DNA of 64,000 nucleotides from Eisenbergiella porci (lineage in GTDB: Bacteria > Bacillota > Clostridia > Lachnospirales > Lachnospiraceae): contig NZ_VUMI01000001.1 in assembly GCF_009696275.1 (NCBI RefSeq), positions 124,001-188,000 of the forward strand. Direction: 5' to 3'. This document shows positions 1 through 10,300 of the stretch, in pieces (position 1 is the first letter of the stretch; every line of letters starts with the position of its first letter). The position numbers and the translations under genes are program-made. The notes below the pieces were generated by a model that made no database searches, was not told the DNA's origin, and saw only the letters and a list, made by a program, of their open reading frames with translations.

Positions 1-534
1 ACCGATTGCCACCAGGGAGTCCATATTGGGGGCCTTTTTTATCAGGGCTTTGAAGCCGGACTGATAGAAATGGCGGTTTATGATCATAATAGGGATGGTA
101 AGCAGGAGCTGGGTCAGGGCTGATACCAGAGCATTTTCCATACCGTTTAGAATACCCGGTACGGGTAAGCCCATCATGGGGCCCATGGCTACGTACATGA
201 GGGGAATCAGTATGGCTACGGAGGTTATCAGGCGGGTTTTCATGCCTTTCTGGTTTTCCTCGGTAAGTTCCCGGCGGTTTTCCCATTCTCTGCTTATTGT
301 ACTCTCTTTATTTTCATTTTGTATCGGGCAGGAGGCGCCGTAGCCGATGCCTGTTACGGTGTCAATTATTTTGGATGTGTCGGCCTGGGTTTCGTCATAG
401 GTGACGGTCATCTGGTTGGCCAGGAGGCTGACGTTGACGTTTTGGACGCCGGGCAGCTTGCTGACGTTCCGGGTGATGTTGGCCTGGCAGGCGGCGCAGG
501 TCATGCCGGTGATGTTGAATTTTTGGGTTTGCAT
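1..534 (-). CDS. copA: Copper-translocating P-type ATPase CopA, N-terminal part (cut by window edge)
   Basis: The minus-strand frame reads 178 codons from an ATG at 534 to the window edge without a stop. An AGAGGTGAT ribosome site precedes the ATG. Residues 1-70 form a heavy-metal-associated domain with the Cu(I)-binding motif GMTCAAC. A charged linker follows, then the first membrane helices and the MDSLVAIG segment typical of CopA-type P1B ATPases. The catalytic DKTGT loop lies outside the window. The family exports Cu(I) across the cytoplasmic membrane. The gene follows csoR on the same strand after a 194-bp spacer, so the two probably form a copper-inducible unit. The identification is firm for the part seen. 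Confidence 0.93.
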   Translation of the reverse strand, partial: MQTQKFNITGMTCAACQANITRNVSKLPGVQNVNVSLLANQMTVTYDETQADTSKIIDTVTGIGYGASCPIQNENKESTISREWENRRELTEENQKGMKTRLITSVAILIPLMYVAMGPMMGLPVPGILNGMENALVSALTQLLLTIPIMIINRHFYQSGFKALIKKAPNMDSLVAIG

Positions 535-728
535 GGGGGGATCACCTCTTTCTTTATTACTATCCTTATTTCTGCGGTGGGAAGCTGGCAAATGAGTTGG
601 TGTGGGTCATTGGGGCTTTTGGGACTTGGGATGCGGTTAGAACTGGGATTTTTGGAAAACCCGGAGGAGCTTTCATTCATTTGGCGGCTGTCGCATTATA
701 CAGATTGTAATTAGGGTTATTGTCTGAA

Positions 729-1109
729 TTATTTCAGTTTTTTAATCAAATCTATGGCTTCTTCTAAAATTTCTGTGTTACCGTTTTGTATTTCTTCTAC
801 GACGCAGGTTTCCAGGTGGTCTTGGAGAATGATATAGCCGAAGCTTTGGAGGGCGCTTTCTACGGCTGCTATCTGGGTGAGGATGTCGCCGCAGTAGCGG
901 TTGTCGTCCAGCATTTTTTTGATGCCGTTTAGCTGGCCTATCATGCGGTTTAGGCGGTTTTGGAGCTGGTGGGTGGCTTCGGGGGTGCGGGGGGTGTGTT
1001 TGTGGTGGGGGCAGGATACAGCATTTTCAGAAGCCGGTACGGGGGTGGGAACGGATAAAACCGATGTATTTATATTGGAATCTTCACTTTGTTTATGGGA
1101 CTCTTGCAT
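729..1109 (-). CDS. csoR: Copper-sensing repressor CsoR
   Basis: This 126-residue protein belongs to the CsoR/RcnR (DUF156) all-helical repressor family. Cys73, His98 and Cys102 have the same spacing as the Cu(I) ligands of CsoR (Cys36-His61-Cys65), which argues for copper rather than nickel or formaldehyde sensing. Residues 1-40 are an extra N-terminal tail with a CPHHKH cluster that could add a metal site; this is inference. The ATG is preceded by GGGAGG at good distance. Two CsoR-type palindromes lie upstream at 1146-1200 and copA lies downstream, so it most likely represses csoR-copA until Cu(I) binds. Confidence 0.93.
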   Translation of the reverse strand: MQESHKQSEDSNINTSVLSVPTPVPASENAVSCPHHKHTPRTPEATHQLQNRLNRMIGQLNGIKKMLDDNRYCGDILTQIAAVESALQSFGYIILQDHLETCVVEEIQNGNTEILEEAIDLIKKLK

Positions 1110-1145
1110 GGATTGACCTCCCTCTTATTGTATAGAACATTTTAT

Positions 1146-1200
1146 ATACCCTAATGGGGTATGTTATTTATAAAACACACTTTATACCCTCAGGGGGTAT
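1146..1200 (-). promoter_or_regulatory. Paired CsoR-type operators upstream of csoR
   Basis: Two 17-bp palindromes are present: ATACCCTAATGGGGTAT at 1146-1162 and ATACCCTCAGGGGGTAT at 1184-1200. Their starts are 38 bp apart. They share the ATACCC-N5-GGGTAT arms of known Cu-CsoR operators. The csoR promoter should lie in or beside them, with a TATAAA-like -10 just downstream of the proximal box. That placement fits repression by occlusion. Confidence 0.85.
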
Positions 1201-1240
1201 TTGTCAAGTATCTCTTAATAGAAAAACATTTTTTAAATAT

Positions 1241-1283
1241 AAAACAGCATGTTTCAAAATCATAATTTGAAACACGCCGTTTT
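1241..1283 (-). terminator. Long hairpin, probable terminator of leftward transcripts
   Basis: Positions 1241-1258 and 1266-1283 form an 18-bp stem with two wobble positions and a 7-nt loop. The stem begins and ends with A/T tracts, as in many bidirectional terminators. It lies between the decayed ATPase gene and the csoR operators. It would isolate csoR-copA from leftward transcription of the vWA/tubulin module. Confidence 0.6.
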
Positions 1284-1339
1284 ATTAATTAAGACAATTC
1301 ATTTGAGAACCAAATTAATACCTATCGAAGGGCTGGCTT

Positions 1340-1820
1340 CATTATTTTTTATTCGTATATTGCTATCTTGCCACCCTCTCCTTTAAAAACAATATTATAA
1401 CTGATGACTATTCGATTTCCCTCAAAGGCTTCCACATGCTATCTGTTTTAATGCTTCCTGACAGGTATCATCTTTATCAGCGTGCTTTGCTTTAAAAAAC
1501 ATCATACGACGATCCCTTTTTCCTTTTTGACAATATTCCGTCAACCTTTTTCATAACTCATAGCTAAACTTCATAATATATCCTGCCAGGGCAAATTACT
1601 GTAATTGTGTTAGTAAGCATATTGTCAAGTCCTGCGCAAAAACTTTCTCTGGCTATTTTCAGGCATCACGTTATCACTGTAACTTTCAAAACCGGTTCTT
1701 TATTATCGTATAAGTGTTATCCAGTCTCTCTTTATAATAACCACCAGCATTTACTAAGGTTAATTGAACATCATACTCATTAATCAGCACAATTACAGGC
1801 TTTCTGTAATGCATATTCAT
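1340..1820 (-). pseudogene. Decayed AAA-ATPase-like / PD-(D/E)XK gene
   Basis: Only fragments in different frames survive. At 1814-1686 an open stretch reads MHYRKPVIVLINEYDVQLTL and continues with a GGYYKERLD segment. This matches the Walker B region (VVLIDEYDVPL) and following helix of the AAA-ATPase-like family (PF09820). At about 1505-1345 a second piece reads FKAKHADKDDTCQEALKQI and then GNRIVISYNIVFKG. It resembles the C-terminal nuclease-like domain of the same proteins. Stops and frame breaks separate the pieces, and the N-terminal P-loop is not seen. Family assignment is from recognition only. Confidence 0.6.
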
Positions 1821-1932
1821 TAGGCATGCTATTTCAGAGCAATTCTTCAGATTCTATTTATTCACCTCTTGCACCTTCAGGCTGTTACGATTCTGACTTA
1901 TATTAACTGTAGAATCGGCTGAATTTTCGTAC

Positions 1933-2712
1933 CTACTGTTTTTGTTGTTCCCGCTGTTCCATTTGTTCCAGGCTAATCAAATCCTCTGTTAATGGAGAGC
2001 CTAATATTTTGCAACATTCCTGATACTCTGCATTATTATCACTTTCTGCCCATTTTTCATCACAATATTCAGCATAATGCTGGTGGAAGTCCAGGTAGAG
2101 ACAATGGACAGTCATCCATTGAACAGTACCGTTTCTAAACTCATTAAGTTTAGTATATTCTTCCCCGGTAGGTAACCCGATATTTATTAAAACCTGTAAT
2201 AGTTCCCTTCTTAAAATATCCTCCGGATAACCCAGCATTATTTTTAATAAATCGGGCTCCCATCCTCCTTTCTTTTTATATTTTATATTTACAGGTTTAT
2301 TGGTAATCCCGGTTGATTTGTTTTTAGAGAAATGAAAAAACAGATTTTTGGTCTTCACCGCGACTCGTTTATCCTGTTTCAACCCAAAAAAGCAGTCCAA
2401 ACTGTAAATACAGTCATTTACTAACTCCATTATGGCACTTTTATTAGAAACAATAGAGTTCAAACAATCCTCACAAATTTTACCCGATATGGGATGCTTT
2501 TTTATATCAATAGCTAAAACGCCCTTTCCGCAATAAGGACAGACTTCATCTTCTTGTCCCATCTTGTTTTCACACAATAAAGTACCGCCTTCCACTTGAT
2601 TCTTATCTGCAAAATGTAACTCCTCCGCAAAATATTTCAGAATTTCTTCTTTCCATTTTGCGCTTAAATCTGCTTTCTTCTCCGCATCACTTTCCAAAAT
2701 AATTGTCTCCAT
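1933..2712 (-). CDS. Zinc-ribbon protein of unknown function, last gene of vWA/tubulin operon
   Basis: The 259-residue soluble protein has one clear feature: a four-cysteine metal site, CPYC at 58-61 and CEDC at 80-83, typical of a zinc ribbon. The remainder is predicted helical and shows no family I recognise. The C-terminus is rich in Glu and Gln. Its ATG overlaps the end of the 991-residue gene by 26 bp and has an AAGGATA ribosome site. It is therefore almost surely translated from the same mRNA. A role as cytosolic adaptor or nucleic-acid-binding component of the module is a guess. Confidence 0.75.
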   Translation of the reverse strand: METIILESDAEKKADLSAKWKEEILKYFAEELHFADKNQVEGGTLLCENKMGQEDEVCPYCGKGVLAIDIKKHPISGKICEDCLNSIVSNKSAIMELVNDCIYSLDCFFGLKQDKRVAVKTKNLFFHFSKNKSTGITNKPVNIKYKKKGGWEPDLLKIMLGYPEDILRRELLQVLINIGLPTGEEYTKLNEFRNGTVQWMTVHCLYLDFHQHYAEYCDEKWAESDNNAEYQECCKILGSPLTEDLISLEQMEQREQQKQ

Positions 2713-5662
2713 TATCCTTGCTCCATTTCACATAATCCTGTATTATCTTCATTATTTTAGTGAAATTGCTCTCAATTGAACGAAGCAGCCCCATATCCTC
2801 TCTGCTATCCTCCAAAATATAAAAGCTCCGCGTTGTATCCGCATCAATATGTGACAGTATAACAGTTAAAAGTTCCTGCGGAATCTCATATTCCCGGTAC
2901 TCTTTATAGTTCACGGCCACATCCAGCAGATGATAATATTGCGGATAGAAGGTACAAAATGTTTCCTTCAGCATTATTGCTGTCCAGTAAATCAACCTTT
3001 TATTTTCCATTTTTCCGGTAAATTCAACCTGCAGAGCCTCTTTCCTCCTGTAAATCCGTGTTTCCTCCTGTTTAAATTGCCCTAAAATCCTATTTTCGTT
3101 ATAAAATTGATTCCAACTATCCATTTCAAGATATCCATAGGAATACGCATTCAGGTTTATATGACATCTCTTCAATACAACTTGGTGAGAACGAAATACA
3201 ATTTTCTGCGATGGAATTTCGTCAAATTTATCAAAAGAGAAATACCTTCTAAGCTGTCGGTAATATTTTCTTCCATAAATTTGATCCGATGCCCTTCTCA
3301 CTAAAAGCTCCTGGCCATATTCAGATTGATTCTTACCGGTAATCACATAATATTTGCCGTTTAAAACAACCTGCTGCCCCTTCATATATTTTTGTTCCAG
3401 ATGTCCTGCCAGCATTAGTTTTCCGATATATTTTCGGTCACCGATTTCATCAATATAACTAGCCTGAGAAAAGTATTTCCGGAATTCTTTCTTTACGCGT
3501 TCATCAACAATACGGTAATAAATTATTTGTTTAATTTCTTTTTCCTGATTAGAGAACTCACTTCCGAAATTTATGCTAATTTCTGCGTCATCAATATTAA
3601 AAACCAAATTAATCAGCTTTTGCAGATATCTCAGGTTAATAAATTCACGTTTGACATCTTCTTCCCCTTTTTTCAGGAACTCCCATATTTCCTCCTCCGA
3701 AATTTCGCCTTCAAGCATTCTCCGGATTAAACGAAGAGCCACATTTCTCATTGTGTTAACGGGAAGAGGAACAAACTGGGTAATATATTTGGGATCTGCA
3801 TTCATAACATCTTTAATACTCTTCATATAATCGCGGAGCATATAATCTGGAGATAAAATGTTGACAAATATTTTTTCCTGCGCTCTTGTCGCAAACTGTC
3901 TCCCAAGTTCAAATAAATTACAATTGGAATCTTCCACAAGCAAAAACTGTTCCGTTTCCAATTTATTCGCATTTCCCGATATTTCAAAGGAAATACGGCT
4001 ATTTAACTGCATCTGATACGGTTTTTCACCGGTTCTTTTTCCATAGAGGTCATAATACTGCCCGAATATCCATTGTAGATCATAAACCGGCATGACATCC
4101 TCCCCATACCAGATTAAATGTGAAATATGTTCTTTTCCTGCAATTTCCGCAATTCTTGCTTCAACTCCAAGATATCGTTTTGCCGGTTTCCAGGGACTAA
4201 AAGGCTCACTCTCCGTATTCCAATAAGCAAGCATTGTTTTTTTCGCATAATATGGAGTTGCGCTAACATACTTGATTTCTGAATTTAATAAATGTGAAAA
4301 TAAATCCACCATACTTTCCGCATTTTTATCACATAGAAACCATGTGCATCTGGGCGTTTTCCTTCCTACCTTCTCCGCCAAAGCCGCCACAGCTTCCTGT
4401 CCCCCGGCCAGAATGTCCGATGCCTCTAATACCGCTGCAAAAGAAACCTTATCCAGAAATTCATCCAGCCAATAAACCTTATCCTGTTGATTAATAATCT
4501 GAAATGGCAGAATACCCACATCCGTCTGTTCAACACTGCCATCCAGCAGGTCAACATTCCAAAAATCAACTAAATCCTGAATCTCTTCAATCCCTTTTTT
4601 CACCCATGCGATAATTTCTTTGAGATTTCCTGTATCTTCAATCAATATCACTGCTTTCTCCTTACGGAGCAGGGAAAGATATATTGGAAAAAAAATGCAG
4701 ATACCAACATCATAATAAAAAGGTGTTGCATAAAAAATACTCTTACCCTGTACGAGCATAATTGCTGTTTCCACACAGGATATATGAAAAAAAAGTTCAC
4801 CGCTTTGTCTTTTTAAATAACTCAACAAATATTGAATCCTTGCATCATCAATTTCCTCATAGTTCTTGATAATTTCCCGTATTTCTTTACAAAATTCAAG
4901 CTCATGGCTTCTACTTCCATCGAAAGTTACAACACTCTTGTCCTTAGATGCTTCTTTAAGACATAAAGCCCTTATTTTCCTCAGCTTCATATTGTAAGGT
5001 ATTTCCCTATTTCTCTTTTTCAGCCACCTCCATCTCACCGGAACTCCATTATCCAAATAGTTAACAGCTTCAAACAATGCCGTAAGGTATACTGTCGGAA
5101 ACAGCTCTATAGGGCGGAAAAACAAAACATTCTGAATATTCATGACTCCGGTATGTAAAACCGCCAGATAAAACAGATTAACTGCTATAAACAGCTTTAA
5201 TGCATTCGCAATTGTCTTCCACTTTTTAGATAATACATAGTCATTGCTCAATTCATCTCTGACATATATTTTTCCGAAATCCTCATGAGCTTCCATGAAT
5301 CCTTTTCCAAAATATACAAATTTTTCACTTAATTTACTCCGGCCGAACATATAAAGCGTCATATAACAGAACATACTGCTCGCTTGAGGGAAAATATCTA
5401 ATATACAATGTACTAACTCTTTCAAATTAATCAACCATGGCCACATCGATTTCAATTCCAAATACGCTTTCCGTACCGCCTCCTGAGATGCATACATAAC
5501 TGTAATACTCAAAAACGATAAAAAAAACGAAAGTAATGGAAATAAAATGTAATTTCTTCTGTCCCGGCCTGTCATGGGTGCAATATTCCTATCTTGATAA
5601 ATTGTCAGGAAAAAAGACGAATCTCCCAAAATTTCTCCAACCAAAAACTGCAATATTTCCAT
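2687..5662 (-). CDS. Large membrane protein with degenerate helicase-like motifs, unknown function
   Basis: The likely start is the ATG at 5662 (991 residues). It has GGAGG five bases upstream; a GTG at 5674 is the alternative. Hydrophobic segments lie near residues 40-62 and again around 90-110, 160-185 and 190-210, so the N-terminal quarter is membrane-embedded. The following region carries pieces that recall superfamily-2 helicases. These are ATPFYYDVG where a P-loop would be, a VLEASDIL stretch like motif II, and YVSATPYYAKKT like motif III. No intact Walker A (GKT/S) is visible, so ATPase activity is doubtful. The gene sits 15 bp after its upstream neighbour. Function unknown. Confidence 0.75.
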   Translation of the reverse strand: MEILQFLVGEILGDSSFFLTIYQDRNIAPMTGRDRRNYILFPLLSFFLSFLSITVMYASQEAVRKAYLELKSMWPWLINLKELVHCILDIFPQASSMFCYMTLYMFGRSKLSEKFVYFGKGFMEAHEDFGKIYVRDELSNDYVLSKKWKTIANALKLFIAVNLFYLAVLHTGVMNIQNVLFFRPIELFPTVYLTALFEAVNYLDNGVPVRWRWLKKRNREIPYNMKLRKIRALCLKEASKDKSVVTFDGSRSHELEFCKEIREIIKNYEEIDDARIQYLLSYLKRQSGELFFHISCVETAIMLVQGKSIFYATPFYYDVGICIFFPIYLSLLRKEKAVILIEDTGNLKEIIAWVKKGIEEIQDLVDFWNVDLLDGSVEQTDVGILPFQIINQQDKVYWLDEFLDKVSFAAVLEASDILAGGQEAVAALAEKVGRKTPRCTWFLCDKNAESMVDLFSHLLNSEIKYVSATPYYAKKTMLAYWNTESEPFSPWKPAKRYLGVEARIAEIAGKEHISHLIWYGEDVMPVYDLQWIFGQYYDLYGKRTGEKPYQMQLNSRISFEISGNANKLETEQFLLVEDSNCNLFELGRQFATRAQEKIFVNILSPDYMLRDYMKSIKDVMNADPKYITQFVPLPVNTMRNVALRLIRRMLEGEISEEEIWEFLKKGEEDVKREFINLRYLQKLINLVFNIDDAEISINFGSEFSNQEKEIKQIIYYRIVDERVKKEFRKYFSQASYIDEIGDRKYIGKLMLAGHLEQKYMKGQQVVLNGKYYVITGKNQSEYGQELLVRRASDQIYGRKYYRQLRRYFSFDKFDEIPSQKIVFRSHQVVLKRCHINLNAYSYGYLEMDSWNQFYNENRILGQFKQEETRIYRRKEALQVEFTGKMENKRLIYWTAIMLKETFCTFYPQYYHLLDVAVNYKEYREYEIPQELLTVILSHIDADTTRSFYILEDSREDMGLLRSIESNFTKIMKIIQDYVKWSKDNGDNYFGK

Positions 5663-5677
5663 AACATCCTCCACCGT

Positions 5678-7393
5678 TTAATATTCCGTTTTTTCTATCC
5701 GTATTCTGGGAATAAAATCAAAGAAAACTTTCACCTGACTTCCGCTTCTATTGATATCCGCCATTCCTAAACTTCGTTTATATGGAATCCAATAATATTC
5801 CGTATCCTGAGGCTCCTGCTCGAAATCAACTGTAAGTACAGGTTCCTTTACTTGCCAACTCTTATTACTGTCTACCAGAAGATATTTCAGTTGCCGGCAA
5901 ATAATCAAACTGCTTTCACATACAAAACGATGTCGCATCAGTCTTTTTCTTCGCTGCAGAGAATCCATTTTCTGCTCTTCCTGCTCCTCCTCAAGTTCCG
6001 TACAGTATTGGTATTTTGAAATCAGTTCAAGAATACTTTCCAAATACACAACCTTTTTCTCTTGTCTGTCTTCCAAATTAACTGTAAAATGTCTATTATA
6101 TTTTCTAACTTTAGAAAACACATCAATTTTTTCTAATAAAAAAAAACTTGTAACAACTAACAGAAATAAAAAACAGCATATAATTATTATTATTAAGTTC
6201 TCTAATTTATTCACATACTTAATATAACTATAAACAAATGGTACTAATATCATTACTTCTATCACACACAAAATAACAAACAAATACTTCTTTTGCTTTT
6301 GGGGCACTATATATTCCATCTTCTGCCGGATATTTTCTTCATTATTCCTGAAATTCCACTCAAAATCCTGCTGCTGCAGCTGAATTTGTCTCTTCTCACT
6401 CATCTGTTCAAAAGCTTCTTTTTTTTCACGTTCCAGCATATCCTTTCCTGCTTCTGATAAAAAACCCCCCGCTTTTTTTCTTCGGCTTACTTCATCCTGT
6501 ATCCTGGAGGCTTCTTCCCTTAATACTCCTTTAGGAAAGTATAGCTTCGACCACACCACATGTCTGTTATGAGCAAGATTATCCTGCAGCACTTCTGACT
6601 GCGAAAAATTTTTCATTCTGATTTTTTTGAATTTTTCAGAATGTGCTTTTCTGTTTCTATAGGCATTCAATGAACACTTAAAAGAAACTGCTTCCGGATA
6701 ATCAACTCCGCAAAGATTCTTTTGCCGCAGGCTTTCAATTTCCTGGTTCAAATCATCTAAAATTTGTGCCAGCCGCATCTCTTCATGAAAAATAAACTTT
6801 TCAAATCCATTTTGTTCGATTTCTACCGTCAGCTTATACAAAAAACCATATTCCAGAATTCCTGCCGGGAATTGATTCGCCGCCAGGGTCAGTAAACCAC
6901 AGGTAAGCATAAACAGGCTATACTGACGCAGCATTTCGCAACTGCAGTCAATTTCCATCCAAAGCATCCTGAAGCAGGAGCCATATTTCCTATCTGCATC
7001 TACGGAAATCAGTCCTCCTTTATAACAGGGAACTACCGATAGTTTCTTCCGATAGCCAACATACCAAATCTGCTGCGGACAGCACCCCTTGATTTTTGTA
7101 TATCCGTTTTCTCTTACATGTCCATAGCTGCTGATTAGGGTACTGATTTTTTCCGGTATTGTGTTCTCAGGTGTTCCCCCACAGCATTCAGATTTTCCTT
7201 CAAAAATTATCAGACGCCATTCAAAATGTGTCTCCGTTCTGATATTCAAGGCGTTCATCATATCTTCAACTTCATCCTGTTCTTTCCAGTGATACCAGGC
7301 AACTTGTCCCGCTTCACGAAAACTCTGAAACATAAACATATATTTTTCAATTGAAGCCTGCGTTCCATTACGATATAAAATCACAGTATACAT
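5678..7393 (-). CDS. Coiled-coil protein with two central membrane helices, unknown function
   Basis: This 571-residue protein has a soluble N-terminal half with several cysteines and no recognised fold. A long charged coiled coil follows at about 300-370. Next come two adjacent hydrophobic helices at about 375-430, then a cytoplasmic C-terminal tail with a second Glu-rich coiled coil. The gene lies six bases after the tubulin-like gene and just before the large membrane protein. That spacing implies tight co-expression and probably a complex. The architecture suggests a membrane scaffold facing the cytosol. I cannot assign a family. Confidence 0.75.
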   Translation of the reverse strand: MYTVILYRNGTQASIEKYMFMFQSFREAGQVAWYHWKEQDEVEDMMNALNIRTETHFEWRLIIFEGKSECCGGTPENTIPEKISTLISSYGHVRENGYTKIKGCCPQQIWYVGYRKKLSVVPCYKGGLISVDADRKYGSCFRMLWMEIDCSCEMLRQYSLFMLTCGLLTLAANQFPAGILEYGFLYKLTVEIEQNGFEKFIFHEEMRLAQILDDLNQEIESLRQKNLCGVDYPEAVSFKCSLNAYRNRKAHSEKFKKIRMKNFSQSEVLQDNLAHNRHVVWSKLYFPKGVLREEASRIQDEVSRRKKAGGFLSEAGKDMLEREKKEAFEQMSEKRQIQLQQQDFEWNFRNNEENIRQKMEYIVPQKQKKYLFVILCVIEVMILVPFVYSYIKYVNKLENLIIIIICCFLFLLVVTSFFLLEKIDVFSKVRKYNRHFTVNLEDRQEKKVVYLESILELISKYQYCTELEEEQEEQKMDSLQRRKRLMRHRFVCESSLIICRQLKYLLVDSNKSWQVKEPVLTVDFEQEPQDTEYYWIPYKRSLGMADINRSGSQVKVFFDFIPRIRIEKTEY

Positions 7394-7399
7394 GTCTGT

Positions 7400-10300
7400 T
7401 TAACCCTCATCATTAGGTATCTTGTTTTCACGGAAAAAGCTTTCAGCCACTTTTATAAAAGACTGTAGCCGCGCATTATTCTTATTGTCATTATCTTTTA
7501 TTTTATCCCACTCTGATTTCATTTTCATTCTGCAGTCCTCGCTTACAACATCAGATTCACCTTCCCGGCTCATCAATATCAGCTGCCAAACGGCTTCTAA
7601 AAGAAGTTTATACATAAACCTATCCTGCTTATACAATTCAATTTCATCAAAATACTGAAGCAAAATCCCGAAAATTCCGTCCTCATAGTTATCAATAAGA
7701 TTATCCACCAAATTATTTTGTTTCGCTCTTTCTTCTGCAATACGTCTGTACAATTCATCATTCAGCCGTCTTACCTGCCAGTTATTCTCATACAAATATC
7801 GATGAAATTCCATTAAATTGGGGAACTCAACCAAATCACTTTCAACTGTATAATAATATTTATCTTTTTTATTATTCTCTAGATTATTTTCATGTCTGAA
7901 CTTCTTCTGAAGAACCGCATAAAGAAATGCCTGTGCAATTTCTAATTCTTTATACTTCTGATACTGCAAATCACTATCAGGCAGGTTCAGATAGCTATGC
8001 CAGCCTTTATCGATATGAGGTGTAATCTGTGCATTATGTATCGCATTTTTTCCCATATAGTCAAGTGTATCCTGGTAAGAAAGAAATGCGTCTCCTCCTC
8101 CTTCTCCCTTGTTCTCATCATAATGAATATAATCCAGCACCTCATCCGCATCCAGGCCAACAAATGAGCGGTAAAACATCAATTGGTATTTACTGCAGTA
8201 AAATGAGTCATGCACGCTTTCCTGATCATCCAGCCACCTTACTACGTCTTTGAAATATCCATGTTCATTAAGCAATTCATCATTATAGCAGCATATGGAA
8301 ATTCCCTGTTGTTCACCACTCTCTTTACTGTATTGGAGAAATGGCGCTATTAAATTTTTCTTAACCTGCTCAATCCATCCTTTCATTCTTATGGCATCAC
8401 TCTTTCTCCCATTTTTGCATAGTTCTTCCATATCAATTGCGTGTAGGATATTCATATCCAAAATATCACTGTACTCGCGTTCCAGATTTTCAACCCAGTG
8501 ATTTTTGAGCTGCATAGATAAATCGCCGCTTTTGCTTCGATTCTGAATCTGATTCTGCATCAATTCAAAAATCCGATAAGACAAAACGGTTCCTGTCTGC
8601 ATAAAACTTTGCCGTTCATGCAGCATATTGAAAATTTTATCACGGCATTCCTGATCCACACAGACATATGCCTGTATCGTTCCCTTTGTTCTCTGAAATT
8701 CCTCCTCCAAAAGTTTGCATTCTTCTTTAAATTCTTCCAAAAGCTCATTGTAATTATCATAAAAGTATTCATAATTTTTAATCAGTCTTTCAACATAACC
8801 ATCACACTGCTCCAGAACTTTTTTGTATGCTATATGCTCCGCACAATCGTATAAGTTCTTCAATGAACCCGAATACTTTCTATAAACTTGTTTGAAAATT
8901 TTTCTTTTTTTCTTAATCTGCGTTTCATCCTGTTTGGTCAAATCCTGAATTCCCAGCTGAAGTTTTGCAATTTTTTCTTTTTCAGCTTCTACTCTCTTTC
9001 CAATCTCCTTTTGAAGCTGATAAAGAAAATACCGAACGCCATTAGGATGCATAAAATTCCCGTCCGTATTAAGCCAGTACTCCATTTCATAAGACGGCTG
9101 TTCTTCTGTCAGAGAATGGAGTCTGCACCAAAAACTGCCAAAACGCTCTCCTGTTGCTTCGCCCATAGCCAAAACCAAAGCTTCCATTCTCTTGTACACA
9201 GTTATTATCTCTTTACATTTTTCCACATTTGACTGCATAACATCCCGATAAGATTTTGAAAACCATATTCCCTGAATCTTGGTATTGATCTCCCCTAAAT
9301 GATAGTTAAATATATTTTCATCCGCCTCATCTTTTTCTTCATTTTCCTTTTTTTCCTGTTCTAAGCGATACTGAACCTCCCGCCAGAGAGCATCCAAATA
9401 ATCGTTCCACCGAAAAGTTCCCTCTTCACTCCTGCAGGACATGCGGATATCTTCGGCCAAAATATCTGTCTGGTCTGCCATCTCGATCGCCTTCAAATAT
9501 TCTGTTCCACGTTCTACCTGCACATACTTTCTTCCTGCTTTTCTCAGCCTTCGCTGTTCTTTTTCCTTTTCATAAAATTTCCTATCGTACTCCTTCCACC
9601 TCTCTTCCATTACTTCAGCGGCCCATTTCAATGCATAATATCTTTTTACCTTTTCGTAAGGATATACAAGCTCTCCGCATCCAATACCGCCAAATCTGCG
9701 CAAATATTTTTCTCCGTTCTCTATTGATTTATAAGTTATATGTTTAATCGTATTATCTTCACGGGAATTATTCCGATCATGAATAGGGCTGCATGCCTGC
9801 ATATACACAGCATTGGCAACCAAATCCTTTAATTCCCCAAATGAACGGATTTTCCCATTCTGATTGAACATGCCAAAAAGAAAACAGTATGTATAAGCAT
9901 CAAATCGGTTATTTGCTTTTCCGGCTTCCAGGTCTATCCTCGTATTCTTGTACCTGATGCGATCACCGTCAGCAAATTTCATAAATGCATTTAATTCCTT
10001 TACCGCAGCATAATCATTGGCACCCAAGCTTTTTCTTTCCAGCTTAGTGATTTCACTATCCTCCAATGCACTGGATAATACAAGGAACCCCTTGCAGATA
10101 GACAGATCATCTCCTGTTTTTTTTCGAATATAATCTTTAATAAACAGCGCTATAGGCAGTATAATCCCGGAACCAGTACCTCCAGCAAGAGAACTGATGA
10201 TATAAAATTCAATTGGCTGCCTGCCGCTGTTTAAATCCAATTCATTCAATTGATCAATCACTGCACATAAAGGGAACAATTTTCGTCTTGCTATCGAATA

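Noticed and set aside
319-714. Plus-strand 131-codon ORF opposite copA
   Set aside because: The minus frame encodes a clear CopA N-terminus; the plus frame is its shadow with low-complexity Gly/Val/Asp content.
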